Below, piece after piece: positions 17,914 to 31,137 of a DNA stretch of 64,000 bases; the stretch's first letter is position 1; each line of letters starts with the position of its first letter. The stretch comes from Paraburkholderia sp. UYCP14C. GTDB lineage: Bacteria > Pseudomonadota > Gammaproteobacteria > Burkholderiales > Burkholderiaceae. Made by a program: the position numbers and the translations under genes. The stretch is from the NCBI RefSeq assembly GCF_004197395.1, contig NZ_SELS01000002.1, forward strand, positions 62,001 through 126,000, read 5' to 3'. The notes under the pieces were generated by a model, which saw only the letters and a list, made by a program, of their open reading frames with translations, searched no databases and was not told the DNA's origin.

Positions 17914-20900
17914 ATGGACACCACTTTCACGATGCTGCCGGCGTATGCCGAGCTGTTCTGCTTTTCCAACTTCACGTTTCTGCGGGGCGCGTCGCACGCT
18001 GAGGAACTGGCCGGGCGTGCCGCGCAACTCGGCTACTCCGCGCTCGCGATCACCGACGAGTGCTCATTGGCGGGTGTGGTGCGCGCTCATGTCGCGGCGA
18101 AGGAAGCGAAGCTGCCGTTCATCGTCGGTGCGTATTTCCGGCTCGTCAATGCCGATGGCTCGCCGGCCTTCGGCCTGATCCTGCTCGCCCGCAACCGCAA
18201 CGGCTACGGCAATCTGTCCGAGCTGATCACGCTGGCGCGCATGCGCGCGCCCAAGGGCGAATACCGGCTCACGCCGCAGGATCTGTCGCGGCCCGAGAAG
18301 GCATATCGCCACCTGCTCGGCATGCCCGACTGCCTCGCGATTCTGGTGCCGGATTTCCCGGCCGGCGAAGACGCGCTCGACGCGCAGGTCGAATGGCTCG
18401 ACGACACCTTCACCGGCCGCGCATGGGTCGGCCTCGTGCTGCATCAGCGTGCGATGGACGACATGCATCGCGGCGCGGTCGAATTCGTCGCGAAGAGCCG
18501 CGACGTGCCCGTCGTCGCGCTCGGCGAAGTCGTGATGCACGTGCGCTCGCGCAAGCCGCTGCAGGACACGATGACCGCGATCCGGGTCGGCAGACCGGTG
18601 CATGAATGCGGCTACGATCTCGCGCCGAACGCCGAGCAGCATCTGCGCTCGCGCTTGCGGCTCGCCAACCTGTACCCGGCAGACGCGCTGGCCGCGACGC
18701 TCGACATCACGAGCCGCTGCACGTTTTCGCTCGACGAGCTGCGCTACGAGTATCCCGACGAGCTGGTGCCGGCCGGCCATACGCCGGCCTCGTATCTTCG
18801 CCAGGAGACCTATACCGGCGCGCAGCGGCGTTTTCCGTCGGGAATTCCGCATCATGTGCAGCAGCAGATCGAGCACGAACTCGAACTGATCGCGGACCTG
18901 CAGTACGAGCCGTATTTCCTGACCGTCTACGACATCGTCCGCTTCGCGCGCAGCCAGCACATTCTGTGTCAGGGGCGCGGGTCGGCCGCGAACTCGGCGG
19001 TCTGCTACTGCCTCGGCGTGACCGAAGTGGACCCCGCGCGCGGCAACATGCTGTTCGAGCGCTTCATCAGCAAGGAGCGCGGCGAGCCGCCGGATATCGA
19101 CGTCGACTTCGAGCATCAGCGGCGCGAAGAAGTGATCCAGTACATCTACCGCAAGTACGGCCGCGACCGCGCCGCGATCGCGGCGGCGGTGTCGACCTAT
19201 CGTCCGCGCGGGGCGCTGCGGGAAACGGGCAAGGCGCTCGGCGTCGATCCGCAGATCGTCGATGCGGTCGCGAAGTCGCATCAATGGTTCGATGGCCGCC
19301 GGGATCTGCTCGCGCGCTTCGCGGAATCCGGCCTCGACCCGGACAAGCCGCTGATCCAGGCGTGGGCGAAGCTCGCCGCGCAGCTGTTGAATTTTCCGCG
19401 CCACCTGTCGCAGCATTCCGGTGGCTTCGTGATCAGCCGCGGCAAGCTTACGCGGCTCGTGCCGGTGGAAAACGCGGCGATGGCCGACCGCTCGGTGATC
19501 GAGTGGGACAAGGACGATCTCGAATCGTTGGGCTTGCTGAAGGTCGACGTGCTCGCGCTCGGCATGCTGTCCGCGATCCGGCGCACGCTCGACCTGGTTT
19601 CGGAGCAGCGCGGCGAACGCTTCGAGATGCAGGACATTCCGTCTGAAGATCCGGCGACCTACGCGATGATTTCAGCCGCCGATACGGTCGGCGTGTTCCA
19701 GATCGAATCGCGCGCGCAGATGAGCATGCTGCCGCGCATGCGGCCACAGACCTTCTATGACCTCGTGATCGAAGTCGCGATCGTGCGGCCGGGTCCGATC
19801 CAGGGCGGCGCCGTGCATCCGTATCTGCAGCGCCGCCAGGGCTTCGAGCCCGTGACCTATCCGAGCGACGCGTTGAAGACCGCGCTGGGCCGCACGCTCG
19901 GCGTGCCGATCTTCCAGGAGCAGGTGATGCAGGTGGCGATTCTCGCGGCCGGCTTCACGGCCGGCGAAGCCGACCAGCTGCGGCGCGCGATGGCCGCGTG
20001 GAAACGCAAGGGCGGACTCGAAAAATACTACGACCGCATCGTGCTCGGCATGCAGGAGCGCGGCTACGAGCTGGCCTTCGCCGAGGCGATCTTCGAGCAG
20101 ATCAAGGGCTTCGGCGAATACGGCTTCCCCGAAAGTCACGCGGCCAGTTTCGCGCTGCTCGTCTATGCGAGCAGCTGGCTCAAGTGTCACGAACCCGAGG
20201 CCTTTCTCGCCGCGATGCTGAACAGCCAGCCGATGGGCTTCTATTCGCCGTCGCAACTGGTTCAGGATGCGCAGCGGCACGGCGTCACGGCGTTGCCGGT
20301 CGATGTGACGGTGAGCGGTTGGGACTCCTCGCTCGAACCCCGTGCGGGGGCGACGCGCCCCGCCGTGCGGCTCGGTCTTTCGCTGCTGCGCGGCATGAAG
20401 GACGGCGCCGCCGAACGGATCGAGAACGCGCGCGCGGTTCGTCCGTTCGCGAACGTCAACGATCTGGCGCGCCGCGCGCAGCTCGACCGCAAAGACCTGC
20501 ATGCGCTCGCGGATGCGAATGCGTTGGCAGCGCTCGCGGGAAACCGCCGCGAAGCGCTGTGGCAGTCGGTCGCCGCGGTGCCGGACAAGGATATGCTCGC
20601 GGCCGCGGCGACTCAGGACGACACGCCCGAACTCGGCGCGCCGAGCGAAGCGAACGACATCGTCGCCGACTACCGCTCGCTCGGCCTGACGCTCAACCGT
20701 CATCCGCTGGAACTGCTGCGGCCGCAGTTGCTCGCGAACCGGCTGATGCCGGCCTCGACGCTGCGGACCTATCGCGATGGCCGCCTCGCGCGCGCCTGCG
20801 GACTGGTGACGGTGCGTCAGCGTCCCGGCACGGCCAAGGGCGTCGTGTTCGTCACGCTCGAAGACGAGACCGGCAACGTCAATGTGATCATCTGGCCGAG

Positions 20901-21063
20901 TCTGCTCGAAAAGCAGCGCAAGGAAGCATTGGGCGCCGCGCTGCTCGCCGTCTACGGCACATGGCAGTGTCAGGGCGAAGTACGGCATCTCGTCGCGCAG
21001 CGGCTCGTCGACATGTCCCATCTGCTGGGCGAGCTGCAAACGACGAGCAGAAACTTCTGCTGA
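17914..21063 (+). CDS. dnaE2: Error-prone DNA polymerase DnaE2 (ImuC)
   Basis: DnaE2 is the catalytic translesion polymerase of the mutasome. The 1049-residue protein starts with a PHP domain (AELFCFSNFTFLRGASHAEE) and carries the C-family palm motifs CQGRGSAANSAVCYCLG and PPDIDVDFEHQRREEVIQYI. The fingers segment PLIFQEQ-like IFQEQVMQVAI and GFPESHAASFALLVYASSWL follow. The C-terminal OB domain (GLVTVRQRPGTAKGVVFVTL) is also present. It begins 32 bases after imuB. Length and motifs are complete. Confidence 0.97.
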   Translation: MDTTFTMLPAYAELFCFSNFTFLRGASHAEELAGRAAQLGYSALAITDECSLAGVVRAHVAAKEAKLPFIVGAYFRLVNADGSPAFGLILLARNRNGYGNLSELITLARMRAPKGEYRLTPQDLSRPEKAYRHLLGMPDCLAILVPDFPAGEDALDAQVEWLDDTFTGRAWVGLVLHQRAMDDMHRGAVEFVAKSRDVPVVALGEVVMHVRSRKPLQDTMTAIRVGRPVHECGYDLAPNAEQHLRSRLRLANLYPADALAATLDITSRCTFSLDELRYEYPDELVPAGHTPASYLRQETYTGAQRRFPSGIPHHVQQQIEHELELIADLQYEPYFLTVYDIVRFARSQHILCQGRGSAANSAVCYCLGVTEVDPARGNMLFERFISKERGEPPDIDVDFEHQRREEVIQYIYRKYGRDRAAIAAAVSTYRPRGALRETGKALGVDPQIVDAVAKSHQWFDGRRDLLARFAESGLDPDKPLIQAWAKLAAQLLNFPRHLSQHSGGFVISRGKLTRLVPVENAAMADRSVIEWDKDDLESLGLLKVDVLALGMLSAIRRTLDLVSEQRGERFEMQDIPSEDPATYAMISAADTVGVFQIESRAQMSMLPRMRPQTFYDLVIEVAIVRPGPIQGGAVHPYLQRRQGFEPVTYPSDALKTALGRTLGVPIFQEQVMQVAILAAGFTAGEADQLRRAMAAWKRKGGLEKYYDRIVLGMQERGYELAFAEAIFEQIKGFGEYGFPESHAASFALLVYASSWLKCHEPEAFLAAMLNSQPMGFYSPSQLVQDAQRHGVTALPVDVTVSGWDSSLEPRAGATRPAVRLGLSLLRGMKDGAAERIENARAVRPFANVNDLARRAQLDRKDLHALADANALAALAGNRREALWQSVAAVPDKDMLAAAATQDDTPELGAPSEANDIVADYRSLGLTLNRHPLELLRPQLLANRLMPASTLRTYRDGRLARACGLVTVRQRPGTAKGVVFVTLEDETGNVNVIIWPSLLEKQRKEALGAALLAVYGTWQCQGEVRHLVAQRLVDMSHLLGELQTTSRNFC

Positions 21064-21110
21064 CGCGCGCGCGCAAATGCGTATCATCGGAACGGCAAAC
21101 GGAGGCATCC

Positions 21111-22070
21111 ATGTGCTATTCGGCTCAGATTCTGGCGGACTACCGGCGCTACGTCCGCATGTTCGGCGCGCAGATGAGCATCGAGGAATTCGCGCGTCTT
21201 TTCTTCGAACGCGCGGAAGACAATCAGGCCAAAATTCCCAAAGCGATGGAAGACGCTTTCTCGGAACCGCAGTCCGATGCGGAACGGGAAGTCTGGGCGC
21301 TGATCGAGCGCTTCAGATCGCAGCAGACCGTGAAGCTCGAACAGGAACTGTTCAAGCAACGCACCCGCTTCGCCGATGCCGAGCGCGCTCTGCAGACCAA
21401 GGTCACCAAAGCGGCGACCGAGAGCAAACGGATCGCCAAAGACAAGATCGACCGCACGCTCGAGCGGCTCGACGACCTCGGGCGAGCCGATCCCCAACCA
21501 GCCGACTCGCGCATCTTCCCAGGCTATTACGCCCCGGTGATGGTGATGGAAAACGGCCAGCGCGTCGTCAAGCCGATGCGCTATCAGTGCCGTCTCGCCG
21601 GCAAGCCCGCCTCGTACGACACCCGCTATCCCGGCACGTACAACGCTCGCCGGGACAGTCTCGAAGGATTCTGGAAAGCGCTGTTCGGCTATTCGCATGG
21701 GCTCGTGCTGGCCAGTTCCTTCTATGAGAACGTGTCGCGCGCAAAGCTGGAAGGCCGTGCACTGGCGCCCGGCGAAAAAGATGAAAACGTGCGGCTCGAG
21801 TTCAGGCCCAATCCGCCTCACGACATGCTGATCGCATGCTTATGGTCCCGCTGGAGCGGCAAGGGCGAGCCCGATTTATTGTCTTTCGCGGCCATCACCG
21901 ACGAGCCGCCACCCGAGGTTGCCGCCGCCGGGCATGATCGCTGCATCATTCCGATCAAACCCGAGCATATCGACGCGTGGCTGAATCCCGATCCGCGAGA
22001 TCTGGCGGCGATGTACGCGATTCTCGACGATCGGGACCGGCCGTTCTACGAACATCGGATCGCGGCCTGA
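21111..22070 (+). CDS. SRAP/HMCES-family protein with helical insertion
   Basis: SRAP proteins (YedK/HMCES) covalently trap abasic sites in single-stranded DNA through Cys2. The ATG at 21111, preceded by GGAGGCATCC, gives MCYSAQ with Cys2 in place after Met removal. Other active-site residues are visible: Asn178 (PGTYNARRDSL), Glu206 (SSFYENV) and His237 (PPHDMLIAC). Typical members have about 220-240 residues; this has 319. The excess is a charged helical stretch at about 25-125 (VKLEQELFKQRTRFADAERA), probably a coiled coil. It is 47 bases after dnaE2, so probably SOS-induced in the same operon. Confidence 0.92.
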   Translation: MCYSAQILADYRRYVRMFGAQMSIEEFARLFFERAEDNQAKIPKAMEDAFSEPQSDAEREVWALIERFRSQQTVKLEQELFKQRTRFADAERALQTKVTKAATESKRIAKDKIDRTLERLDDLGRADPQPADSRIFPGYYAPVMVMENGQRVVKPMRYQCRLAGKPASYDTRYPGTYNARRDSLEGFWKALFGYSHGLVLASSFYENVSRAKLEGRALAPGEKDENVRLEFRPNPPHDMLIACLWSRWSGKGEPDLLSFAAITDEPPPEVAAAGHDRCIIPIKPEHIDAWLNPDPRDLAAMYAILDDRDRPFYEHRIAA

Positions 22071-22302
22071 ATGCGCAACGCGGTTTCGCCAGCCGCGCGA
22101 TACGGTGTCGGATCATCCTTGCAATCTCCGCGCAGTAACATATTCTGCGTTATGAATCTTTAAGGCTGGCGAACAATCCCCGGTTGTAGAGGTCCGCCGA
22201 CAGGCGCGACTCGGACCCCATCGAGCATCGAAGCGCCTCTCGCAGCGCACCCGACGCGTTCCCCACCTTCGGGTTGCCGCTGCAAGCACAGGAGACGTCG
22301 GT

Positions 22303-24699
22303 ATGGGCAAACATCCCGCCGCGGACGCTTCGCAGCAGACCGCACTCGGCAGCGACGACCTTCAGCTGATCGATGCGTGGTGGCGCGCATGCAATTACCT
22401 TTCGGTCGGCATGATCTATCTGCTGGACAACCCGCTGCTGCGCGAGCCGCTGAAAGTCGAACACGTCAAGTATCGCCTGCTCGGACACTGGGGCGCGAGC
22501 CCGGCGCTATCGTTCGTGTGGGCGCATCTGAATCGCGTAATCAAACGCGACGACCTCGACGTCGTCTTCATGGCCGGCCCCGGACACGGCGCACCGGGCG
22601 TGCTCGGCCCCACCTATCTGGAAGGCACCTACTCGGAGATCTATCCGGACAAGAGCGCGGATGCCGAGGGCATGCAGAAGTTCTTCAAGCAGTTCTCGTT
22701 TCCCGGCCATATCGGCTCGCACGTGACGCCGGAGACGCCCGGGTCCATCCATGAGGGCGGCGAGCTCGGCTATAGCCTGTCGCATGCGTACGGCGCCGTG
22801 CTCGACAACCCGGACCTGATCGTCGCCTGCGTGGTCGGCGACGGAGAAGCGGAGACCGGGCCGCTCGCCACCGCGTGGCATTCGAACAAATTCATCAACC
22901 CGGCCCGCGACGGCACCGTGCTGCCGATCCTGAATCTGAACGGCTACAAGATCGCCAACCCGACCATCCTGTCGCGCATCAGCAGCCGGGAGCTGGAAGC
23001 CCTCTTCGTCGGCTATGGCTACACGCCGCATTTCGTCGAAGGATCGGATCACGCGGAAATGCATCAGAAGATGGCGCACACGCTCGACACCGTGCTCGGC
23101 GAAATACGCGCGATCCATCAGCAGGCACGCACCAAGGGCAATCTCGAGCGGCCGCTGTGGCCGATGATCGTGCTGCGCACGCCCAAGGGCTGGAGCGGAC
23201 CGAAGCAGATCAACGGGCACAAGGTCGAAGGCTCGTGGCGCTCGCATCAGGTGCCCTTCTCCGATGTGCGCAACAACTCCGCGAATCTCGAAGTGCTCGA
23301 AGCGTGGATGCGCAGCTACCGGCCCGACGAACTTTTCGATGCCGAAGGCCGGCTGATCCCCGAACTGAAAGCGCTATCGCCCGAAGGACCGCGGCGCATG
23401 AGCGCCAATCCGCATGCGAACGGCGGCATCCTGCGCCGCGAACTGAAGCTGCCCGACATCCGCGCATACGCGGTGGATGTGCAGCACGCGGGCAAGGTGC
23501 TGCAGGAGAACACGCGGCCACTCGGCGAATTTCTGCGCGACACGATGCGCGCGAACATGAACACCTTCCGCGTGTTCGGCCCGGACGAAACGGCGTCGAA
23601 CCGTCTGCAGTCGATCTACGAGGTCAGCAAGAAGGTGTGGATGGCCGACATGCTTCCCGAGGACGAGGACGGCGGCGAACTGTCGCGCGACGGCCGCGTG
23701 ATGGAGATGCTGTCCGAGCATACGCTGATGGGATGGCTCGAAGGCTATCTGCTGACCGGCCGCCACGGCTTCTTCCACACTTATGAAGCGTTCGCGCACG
23801 TGGTCGATTCGATGTTCAACCAGCACGCGAAGTGGCTCGACATCAGCAGGAATCATGTGCCCTGGCGCGCGTGGGTGTCGGCGGAAAACATTCTGCTGTC
23901 GTCGACCGTGTGGCGGCAGGATCACAACGGCTTTTCCCATCAGGATCCCGGCTTCATCGATCTGGTCACCAACAAGAGTCCGTCGGTCACGCGCGTCTAC
24001 CTTCCGCCCGACGCGAACACGCTGCTGGTGGTCGCCGACCACTGCCTGCGCACCACCGACTGCATCAACGTGATCGTGGCCGACAAGCAGAAGCACCTGC
24101 AGTTCACCACCATCGACGAAGCCGTCGTGCACTGCGCCAAAGGCATCGGCGTGTGGCGGCGCGCGAGCAACGACGAGGACGTCGAACCGGACGTGGTGAT
24201 GGCCTCGTGCGGCGACGTCGCCACCCAGGAAGCGCTGGCGGCGACGGCGATCCTGCGCGAACGCCTGCCCGAGCTCAAGCTGCGTTTCGTCAACGTGGTC
24301 GACCTGTTCAGGATGCAGCCGGCGAGCGAGCACCCGCACGGCTCGACCGAGCGCGAATTCGACAGCCTGTTCACGACCAGCAAGCCGGTGATCTTCAATT
24401 TCCACGGCTACCCATGGCTGATCCACAAGCTCGCTTATCGCTTTCGTAATCACGAGAATCTGCACGTGCGGGGCTACAAGGAGAAAGGCAACATCAACAC
24501 GCCGCTCGAACTAGCGATTCTCAATCAGGTGGACCGCTTCAATCTGGTGATCGACGTGCTCGACCGCGTGCCGCGCCTGCAAGGCAGATCCGCGCATCTC
24601 AGGGAGGACATGAGGAACGCGATCGTCAGCAATCTGAACTATGCGCATACGCACGGCACGGATCGCGCCGAGGTCGCCGACTGGGTCTGGCCGTTCTGA
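22303..24699 (+). CDS. xfp: Phosphoketolase (xylulose-5-P/fructose-6-P)
   Basis: This 798-residue TPP enzyme cleaves xylulose 5-phosphate or fructose 6-phosphate with phosphate to acetyl phosphate and an aldose phosphate. Family signatures include [30 protein letters not shown] with the TPP motif [19 protein letters not shown], and [19 protein letters not shown]. The length is normal. The start at 22303 follows AGGAGACGTCGGT. It is the first gene of a probable operon with glgP (33-base gap) and glgX (overlap). The 232 bases upstream hold no gene and probably the promoter. Confidence 0.96.
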   Translation: MGKHPAADASQQTALGSDDLQLIDAWWRACNYLSVGMIYLLDNPLLREPLKVEHVKYRLLGHWGASPALSFVWAHLNRVIKRDDLDVVFMAGPGHGAPGVLGPTYLEGTYSEIYPDKSADAEGMQKFFKQFSFPGHIGSHVTPETPGSIHEGGELGYSLSHAYGAVLDNPDLIVACVVGDGEAETGPLATAWHSNKFINPARDGTVLPILNLNGYKIANPTILSRISSRELEALFVGYGYTPHFVEGSDHAEMHQKMAHTLDTVLGEIRAIHQQARTKGNLERPLWPMIVLRTPKGWSGPKQINGHKVEGSWRSHQVPFSDVRNNSANLEVLEAWMRSYRPDELFDAEGRLIPELKALSPEGPRRMSANPHANGGILRRELKLPDIRAYAVDVQHAGKVLQENTRPLGEFLRDTMRANMNTFRVFGPDETASNRLQSIYEVSKKVWMADMLPEDEDGGELSRDGRVMEMLSEHTLMGWLEGYLLTGRHGFFHTYEAFAHVVDSMFNQHAKWLDISRNHVPWRAWVSAENILLSSTVWRQDHNGFSHQDPGFIDLVTNKSPSVTRVYLPPDANTLLVVADHCLRTTDCINVIVADKQKHLQFTTIDEAVVHCAKGIGVWRRASNDEDVEPDVVMASCGDVATQEALAATAILRERLPELKLRFVNVVDLFRMQPASEHPHGSTEREFDSLFTTSKPVIFNFHGYPWLIHKLAYRFRNHENLHVRGYKEKGNINTPLELAILNQVDRFNLVIDVLDRVPRLQGRSAHLREDMRNAIVSNLNYAHTHGTDRAEVADWVWPF

Positions 24700-24732
24700 T
24701 CGTCACCCGCAGCATGCACCGGGGCACGCACC

Positions 24733-27217
<2,485 letters not shown>

Positions 27218-27228
<11 letters not shown>

Positions 27229-29314
27229 CCCTGAAACGGAATTGGTGCGTACTTATGCGGTTCGCTCCGGCTCGCGGTTTCCGACGGGCGCGAGCGCGGT
27301 GCCCGACGGCATCAATTTCTGTATCTTCTGCCGCCACGCGACGCGCGTCGAGCTATTGCTGTACGAGGCCGCGGACAGCCCCGAGCCGTTCCAGATCATC
27401 CCACTCGCTGCCGATCGCAACCGAACCTTCTTCTACTGGCACGTGATGGTGGAGGCGCTGCCGTTCGGCACCTGCTACACATGGCGCGTGGACGGCCCGC
27501 GCGATACGCAGTCCGGCGGCTACGCGTTCGATCCCGACATCGAGCTCCTCGACCCGTATGCCCGAGCAGTCAGCGACGTGCTGTGGACGCGGCCCCCGAA
27601 CGGCCAACCTCATTCCACCGGGCACGCAACCTACCGCGCGATCGTCACGGAACCGCTGCCCTCGCCTTCAACGCGCATTTCGCGCGGACTCGACGACGCA
27701 ATCATCTACGAGCTGCACGTCGGCGGCTTTACCCGTGATGCGTCGAGCGGCGTTGAGCATCCCGGCACCTTCGCCGGCCTGATCGAAAAGATTCCGTACC
27801 TGACGCAACTCGGCGTGACCCATGTCGAGCTGCTGCCGGTGATGGCCTTCGACGCACAGGACGTTCCGCCCGCGACGACGGCTCTGGGCCTGACCAACTA
27901 CTGGGGTTACAGCACGCATAGCTACTACAGCCCGCACCCTCGCTACTGCCGCGATCCCGCGCGCGCACCGCAGGAGTTCCGTGCGCTGACCGACGCCATG
28001 CACGCCGCGGGCATCGCCGTGCTGCTCGACGTCGTGTTCAACCATACGGCCGAAGCGGGCGAGACCGGACCCGTGATCAACTTCAAGGGCTTCGTCAACG
28101 ATATCTTCTACCACCTCGACCCGGCCGACCGGCGCCGCTATCGGGACTACACCGGCTGCGGCAACACGGTCAATTGCAACCATCCGCTGGTGACGACGTT
28201 CATCATTCGCTGCCTCGAATACTGGGTGGAAGAGCTGGGTGTCGATGGCTTCCGGTTCGATCTCGCGAGCATCTTCGCGCGCGACCAGCGCGGCGAGCTG
28301 ATGGCCGACCCACCGCTGCCCTGGGCGATCGAGTCGTCGCGGGTGCTGTCGCGCGTGCCGCTGATCGCGGAGGCGTGGGACGCCGCCGGCATGTATCAGG
28401 TCGGGGCCTTTCCCGGCATGGCGTGGGCCGAGTGGAACGGCCGCTATCGGGACGTGATTCGCCGTTTCGTGCGCGGTGACCCCGGCCTCATCGGGACGGT
28501 CGCCACCTGCATCGCGGGCAGTTCGGACCTCTATGCGGACGACGGCAGGCTGCCCAACAACAGCATCAACTTCGTGACCTGCCATGACGGCTTCACGCTG
28601 ATCGATCTCATGAGCTACGGCTCGAAGCACAACGAGGCCAACGGCGACGAGAATCGCGACGGCAACTCCGACAACCTGTCGTGGAACTGCGGGGCCGAGG
28701 GCGAGACCGGCGACGCCGGGACTCTCGATCTGCGGTATCGCCAGGCGCGCAATGCGATGGCGATTCTGTTCCTGAGCCTTGGCACGCCGATGATGCTCGC
28801 CGGCGACGAGGTATTGCGCAGCCAGCGCGGCAACAACAACGCCTATTGCCAGGACAACGCGCTGAGCTGGTTCGACTGGACACCCACCGAGGCCGGCTCC
28901 GCGATGTCGCGCTTCGTGCGCGAATTGATTGCGCTGCGCAAGCGCCACGCGAGTCTGCGCCGGCGACATTTCCTGACCGGCCGGCCCTCCGCCGGGCAGA
29001 CCCGGCCGGATGCGGCATGGCATGGCGAGCGCCTGAACGAACCCGGCTGGCACGATGCAAGCGCACGGCTTCTCGCCGTCACGCTGGGCGGCGAAGAGCC
29101 GGGCGAGCCCGCACTGCACGCGGTGTTCAACATGGACGATTGCACGCGCACGATCCAGTTGCCCGCGCCCGACGGGCGGCATTGGAGGCGTATCGTCGAT
29201 ACCGCGCGCGACAGTCCGCACGACATCGTGCAGGCCGCGCAACAGGCCGCTATCGAAAGCGATCAAGCACGCGTGGCGGCGCGCAGTGTCGTGGTTCTGG
29301 AAGAAGCGAGCTGA
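27218..29314 (+). CDS. glgX: Glycogen debranching enzyme (isoamylase type)
   Basis: This 698-residue GH13 enzyme hydrolyses alpha-1,6 branches left by GlgP. It has an N-terminal CBM48-like domain (SRFPTGASAVPDGINFCIFC) and then the GH13 barrel with LDVVFNHTAE, the nucleophile Asp in GVDGFRFDLAS, the acid Glu in LIAEAWDAAG, and NFVTCHDGFTLIDL. I kept the TTG start at 27218 because GATGAGG lies 7 bases before it; this overlaps glgP by 11 bases. It is the third gene of the xfp-glgP-glgX operon. Confidence 0.95.
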
Positions 29315-29427
29315 ACCCAGGTCGGGGTGGCCAGAAACAGCGGGCGGGCCTGACGGCGCGCATCGCTCAAACCGGCCAGGCGGACTATCATTGATAAAAG
29401 CTGCATTCATCGGCGCAGGAGTACATC

Positions 29428-29613
29428 ATGACCTCCAATCCATCCGCTGAGCCGACCGGCACCTCTCACGACCCCGCGCGGACGTCCGCCGGCATGACTG
29501 GCAAGCCCGATCCGAAGGCCCCCCAAAATCCGGCCCCAGACGATCTTCCCAACGCCGACGCGGCAGAGCCCGAGCCTCATGAGCATCTCCCGTCCAGAAG
29601 CGACGACAACTGA
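29428..29613 (+). CDS. Small acidic, proline-rich hypothetical protein
   Basis: The 61-residue product (MTSNPSAEPTGTSHDPARTS start, PSRSDDN end) is rich in Pro, Asp, Glu and Ala and likely disordered. A good ribosome site (CAGGAG) lies 8 bases before the ATG. It follows glgX by 113 bases. There is no family I recognise; it may be a stress-associated small protein like others near usp genes. Confidence 0.5.
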   Translation: MTSNPSAEPTGTSHDPARTSAGMTGKPDPKAPQNPAPDDLPNADAAEPEPHEHLPSRSDDN

Positions 29614-29793
29614 TTCAACACAACAGGTGCCGACGTCGTCCGCGTGCCGATCCACGCGGCAGGTTCACGAGTGGATCGCGCATGCTTTCGCGCCGACGCC
29701 GTGAAGTCGGGGAACGCTCGCGGTTCACGCAAATGGCTCGATGCATTGCGTCAGACAAAGTCACGGCCGGTTTGAACCGCACAGGAGCAGATC

Positions 29794-30246
29794 ATGCAGA
29801 ACGTGCTGGTAGGTTATGACGGATCGGCGTCCGCGCAATATGCGGTTGCTTTCGCGGTCGATCTCGCGAAGCGCTTCGACGCGCGCTTGCACGTGCTCGT
29901 CGTCGCGCGCACACCGGACTGGGGTGCGATCGAGCATGAGCGAAAAGACATCATCGATCTGGAAGTGCGCCATGCCACCGCGATCCTCGACGAGATCAAG
30001 TCGAAGCTCGCCGCTTCGAACGAGGCCGTGCAGTTCGATCTGGTGGTCGGGCCGCCGGCGAAGGAGATCGTGTTGTACGCGGAGCGGCATGCGATCGACC
30101 ATCTGGTGGTGGGACATCGCGGACATACGCCGTTCGATCGCTGGCTGATCGGTTCGGTCGCCCGCCAGGTGCTCGCCTACGCGCCGTGCGCGGTCACCAT
30201 CGTGCGCGATCCGGCGACGATGAAAAAAGCGCGGCATGAGAACTGA
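29794..30246 (+). CDS. Universal stress protein (UspA family)
   Basis: The 150-residue protein begins with the usual strand, MQNVLVGYDGSASAQYAVAF. It carries the ATP-binding signature GHRGHTPFDRWLIGSVARQV, the G-x2-G-x9-G(S/T) pattern, so it is of the ATP-binding kind. It is cytoplasmic. It has its own AGGAG ribosome site and a 180-base leader region without other genes. Its role is probably in starvation or stress survival; the partner is unknown. Confidence 0.95.
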   Translation: MQNVLVGYDGSASAQYAVAFAVDLAKRFDARLHVLVVARTPDWGAIEHERKDIIDLEVRHATAILDEIKSKLAASNEAVQFDLVVGPPAKEIVLYAERHAIDHLVVGHRGHTPFDRWLIGSVARQVLAYAPCAVTIVRDPATMKKARHEN

Positions 30247-30339
30247 GCGCTATCGGCATCGAATTCGGAGCGGGTGAACCCGCCGGGCAAGCGGTCTTAG
30301 CCCTGACGATCCGGCCGCCTGCGCAGTTCAGTCATGGCT

Positions 30340-31137
30340 TCAGGTCTCCGGCCTGGGGCTCCTAACCGCGGCAAAGCGGCGTTGGACGGCGACGAGTTGG
30401 TCGTCGGTAGTCGCTACCAGCCACAAGCGTGCGTGCTCCGCGATTTCCCGGTTATGGTCCTTCAACGGGCCCATCGAGGTCGCGGCCTTCCAGACCACCG
30501 GGCCGGTTCGGCTACTCCTGCCCGACGGCGCGCCGACCAGCAGGCAATAAGGTCCAAGCGGAAGCGAGACGAACGGTGCCGCCGAACCCGCACGCACACG
30601 CCAGTCGATGAACGGTGTGTCGCTGATAAGCAGCGGCATAGACAGGCCGTAAAGCACGCTGAAATCGTACAGCGCCAGTTGCTCGCGCATGCCCACGTAA
30701 ATACGCCGGACATCGGCGATCACTGCCGCGCGGATTTCATCCTCGAACATCGGCTCGTTTGCATAGCGCTCATAGGCGGCCCGGGCGTCCACCTGATATG
30801 CGCTGAACAGCCCGAGTTCCACGCAGTCATGAACCGCGCGATGGACCTCCGCCACGGAGCCGGCCTCATCCGGCTTGCCCAGTTGCGCTGCTCGCAAGAA
30901 TCGCGCAAGTCCCGCTTCCTGGATCGCCGGGCCATCCGTGGAGGCATCGCCGTCAGCGTCCTTGCCGAGCGGCACGTAGACATATTTTTCGGCCGCGAAG
31001 CGCGATTTCTTGCCTTCATCGAACTTGATTTCGCCATCGGTGCAGTCGAGATAGCGAGTACCGATTCGTCCATGCTCCCAAACCCAATTCTTCAGGAACG
31101 GACGGAGTGGATGCAACGTGTCGTGCTCAGCAGCCAT
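30340..31137 (-). CDS. Hypothetical protein, possibly DUF4238-like
   Basis: This 265-residue soluble protein has no signal peptide. The segment LYGLSMPLLISDTPFIDWRV resembles the 'SDNP' segment of DUF4238 proteins, in which residues before it form an N-terminal helical domain. Later it has FVSLPLGPYCLLVGAP, again as in that family. The match is loose and done by eye. The gene stands alone, convergent with usp. No function can be given. Confidence 0.65.
   Translation of the reverse strand: MAAEHDTLHPLRPFLKNWVWEHGRIGTRYLDCTDGEIKFDEGKKSRFAAEKYVYVPLGKDADGDASTDGPAIQEAGLARFLRAAQLGKPDEAGSVAEVHRAVHDCVELGLFSAYQVDARAAYERYANEPMFEDEIRAAVIADVRRIYVGMREQLALYDFSVLYGLSMPLLISDTPFIDWRVRAGSAAPFVSLPLGPYCLLVGAPSGRSSRTGPVVWKAATSMGPLKDHNREIAEHARLWLVATTDDQLVAVQRRFAAVRSPRPET

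Noticed and set aside
19998-21110. A long plus-strand frame through the dnaE2 gene leading into the SRAP gene
   Set aside because: It is another frame of dnaE2. SRAP requires Cys at position 2, which only the ATG at 21111 gives.
27668-29410. A 580-codon minus-strand frame opposite glgX
   Set aside because: Shadow of a well-conserved GH13 enzyme; no domain or ribosome site of its own.
30270-30284. Small GC-rich inverted repeat (GCGGGT / ACCCGC) between usp and the next gene as terminator
   Set aside because: Only a 6-base stem and no T-run follows, so terminator function is not supported.
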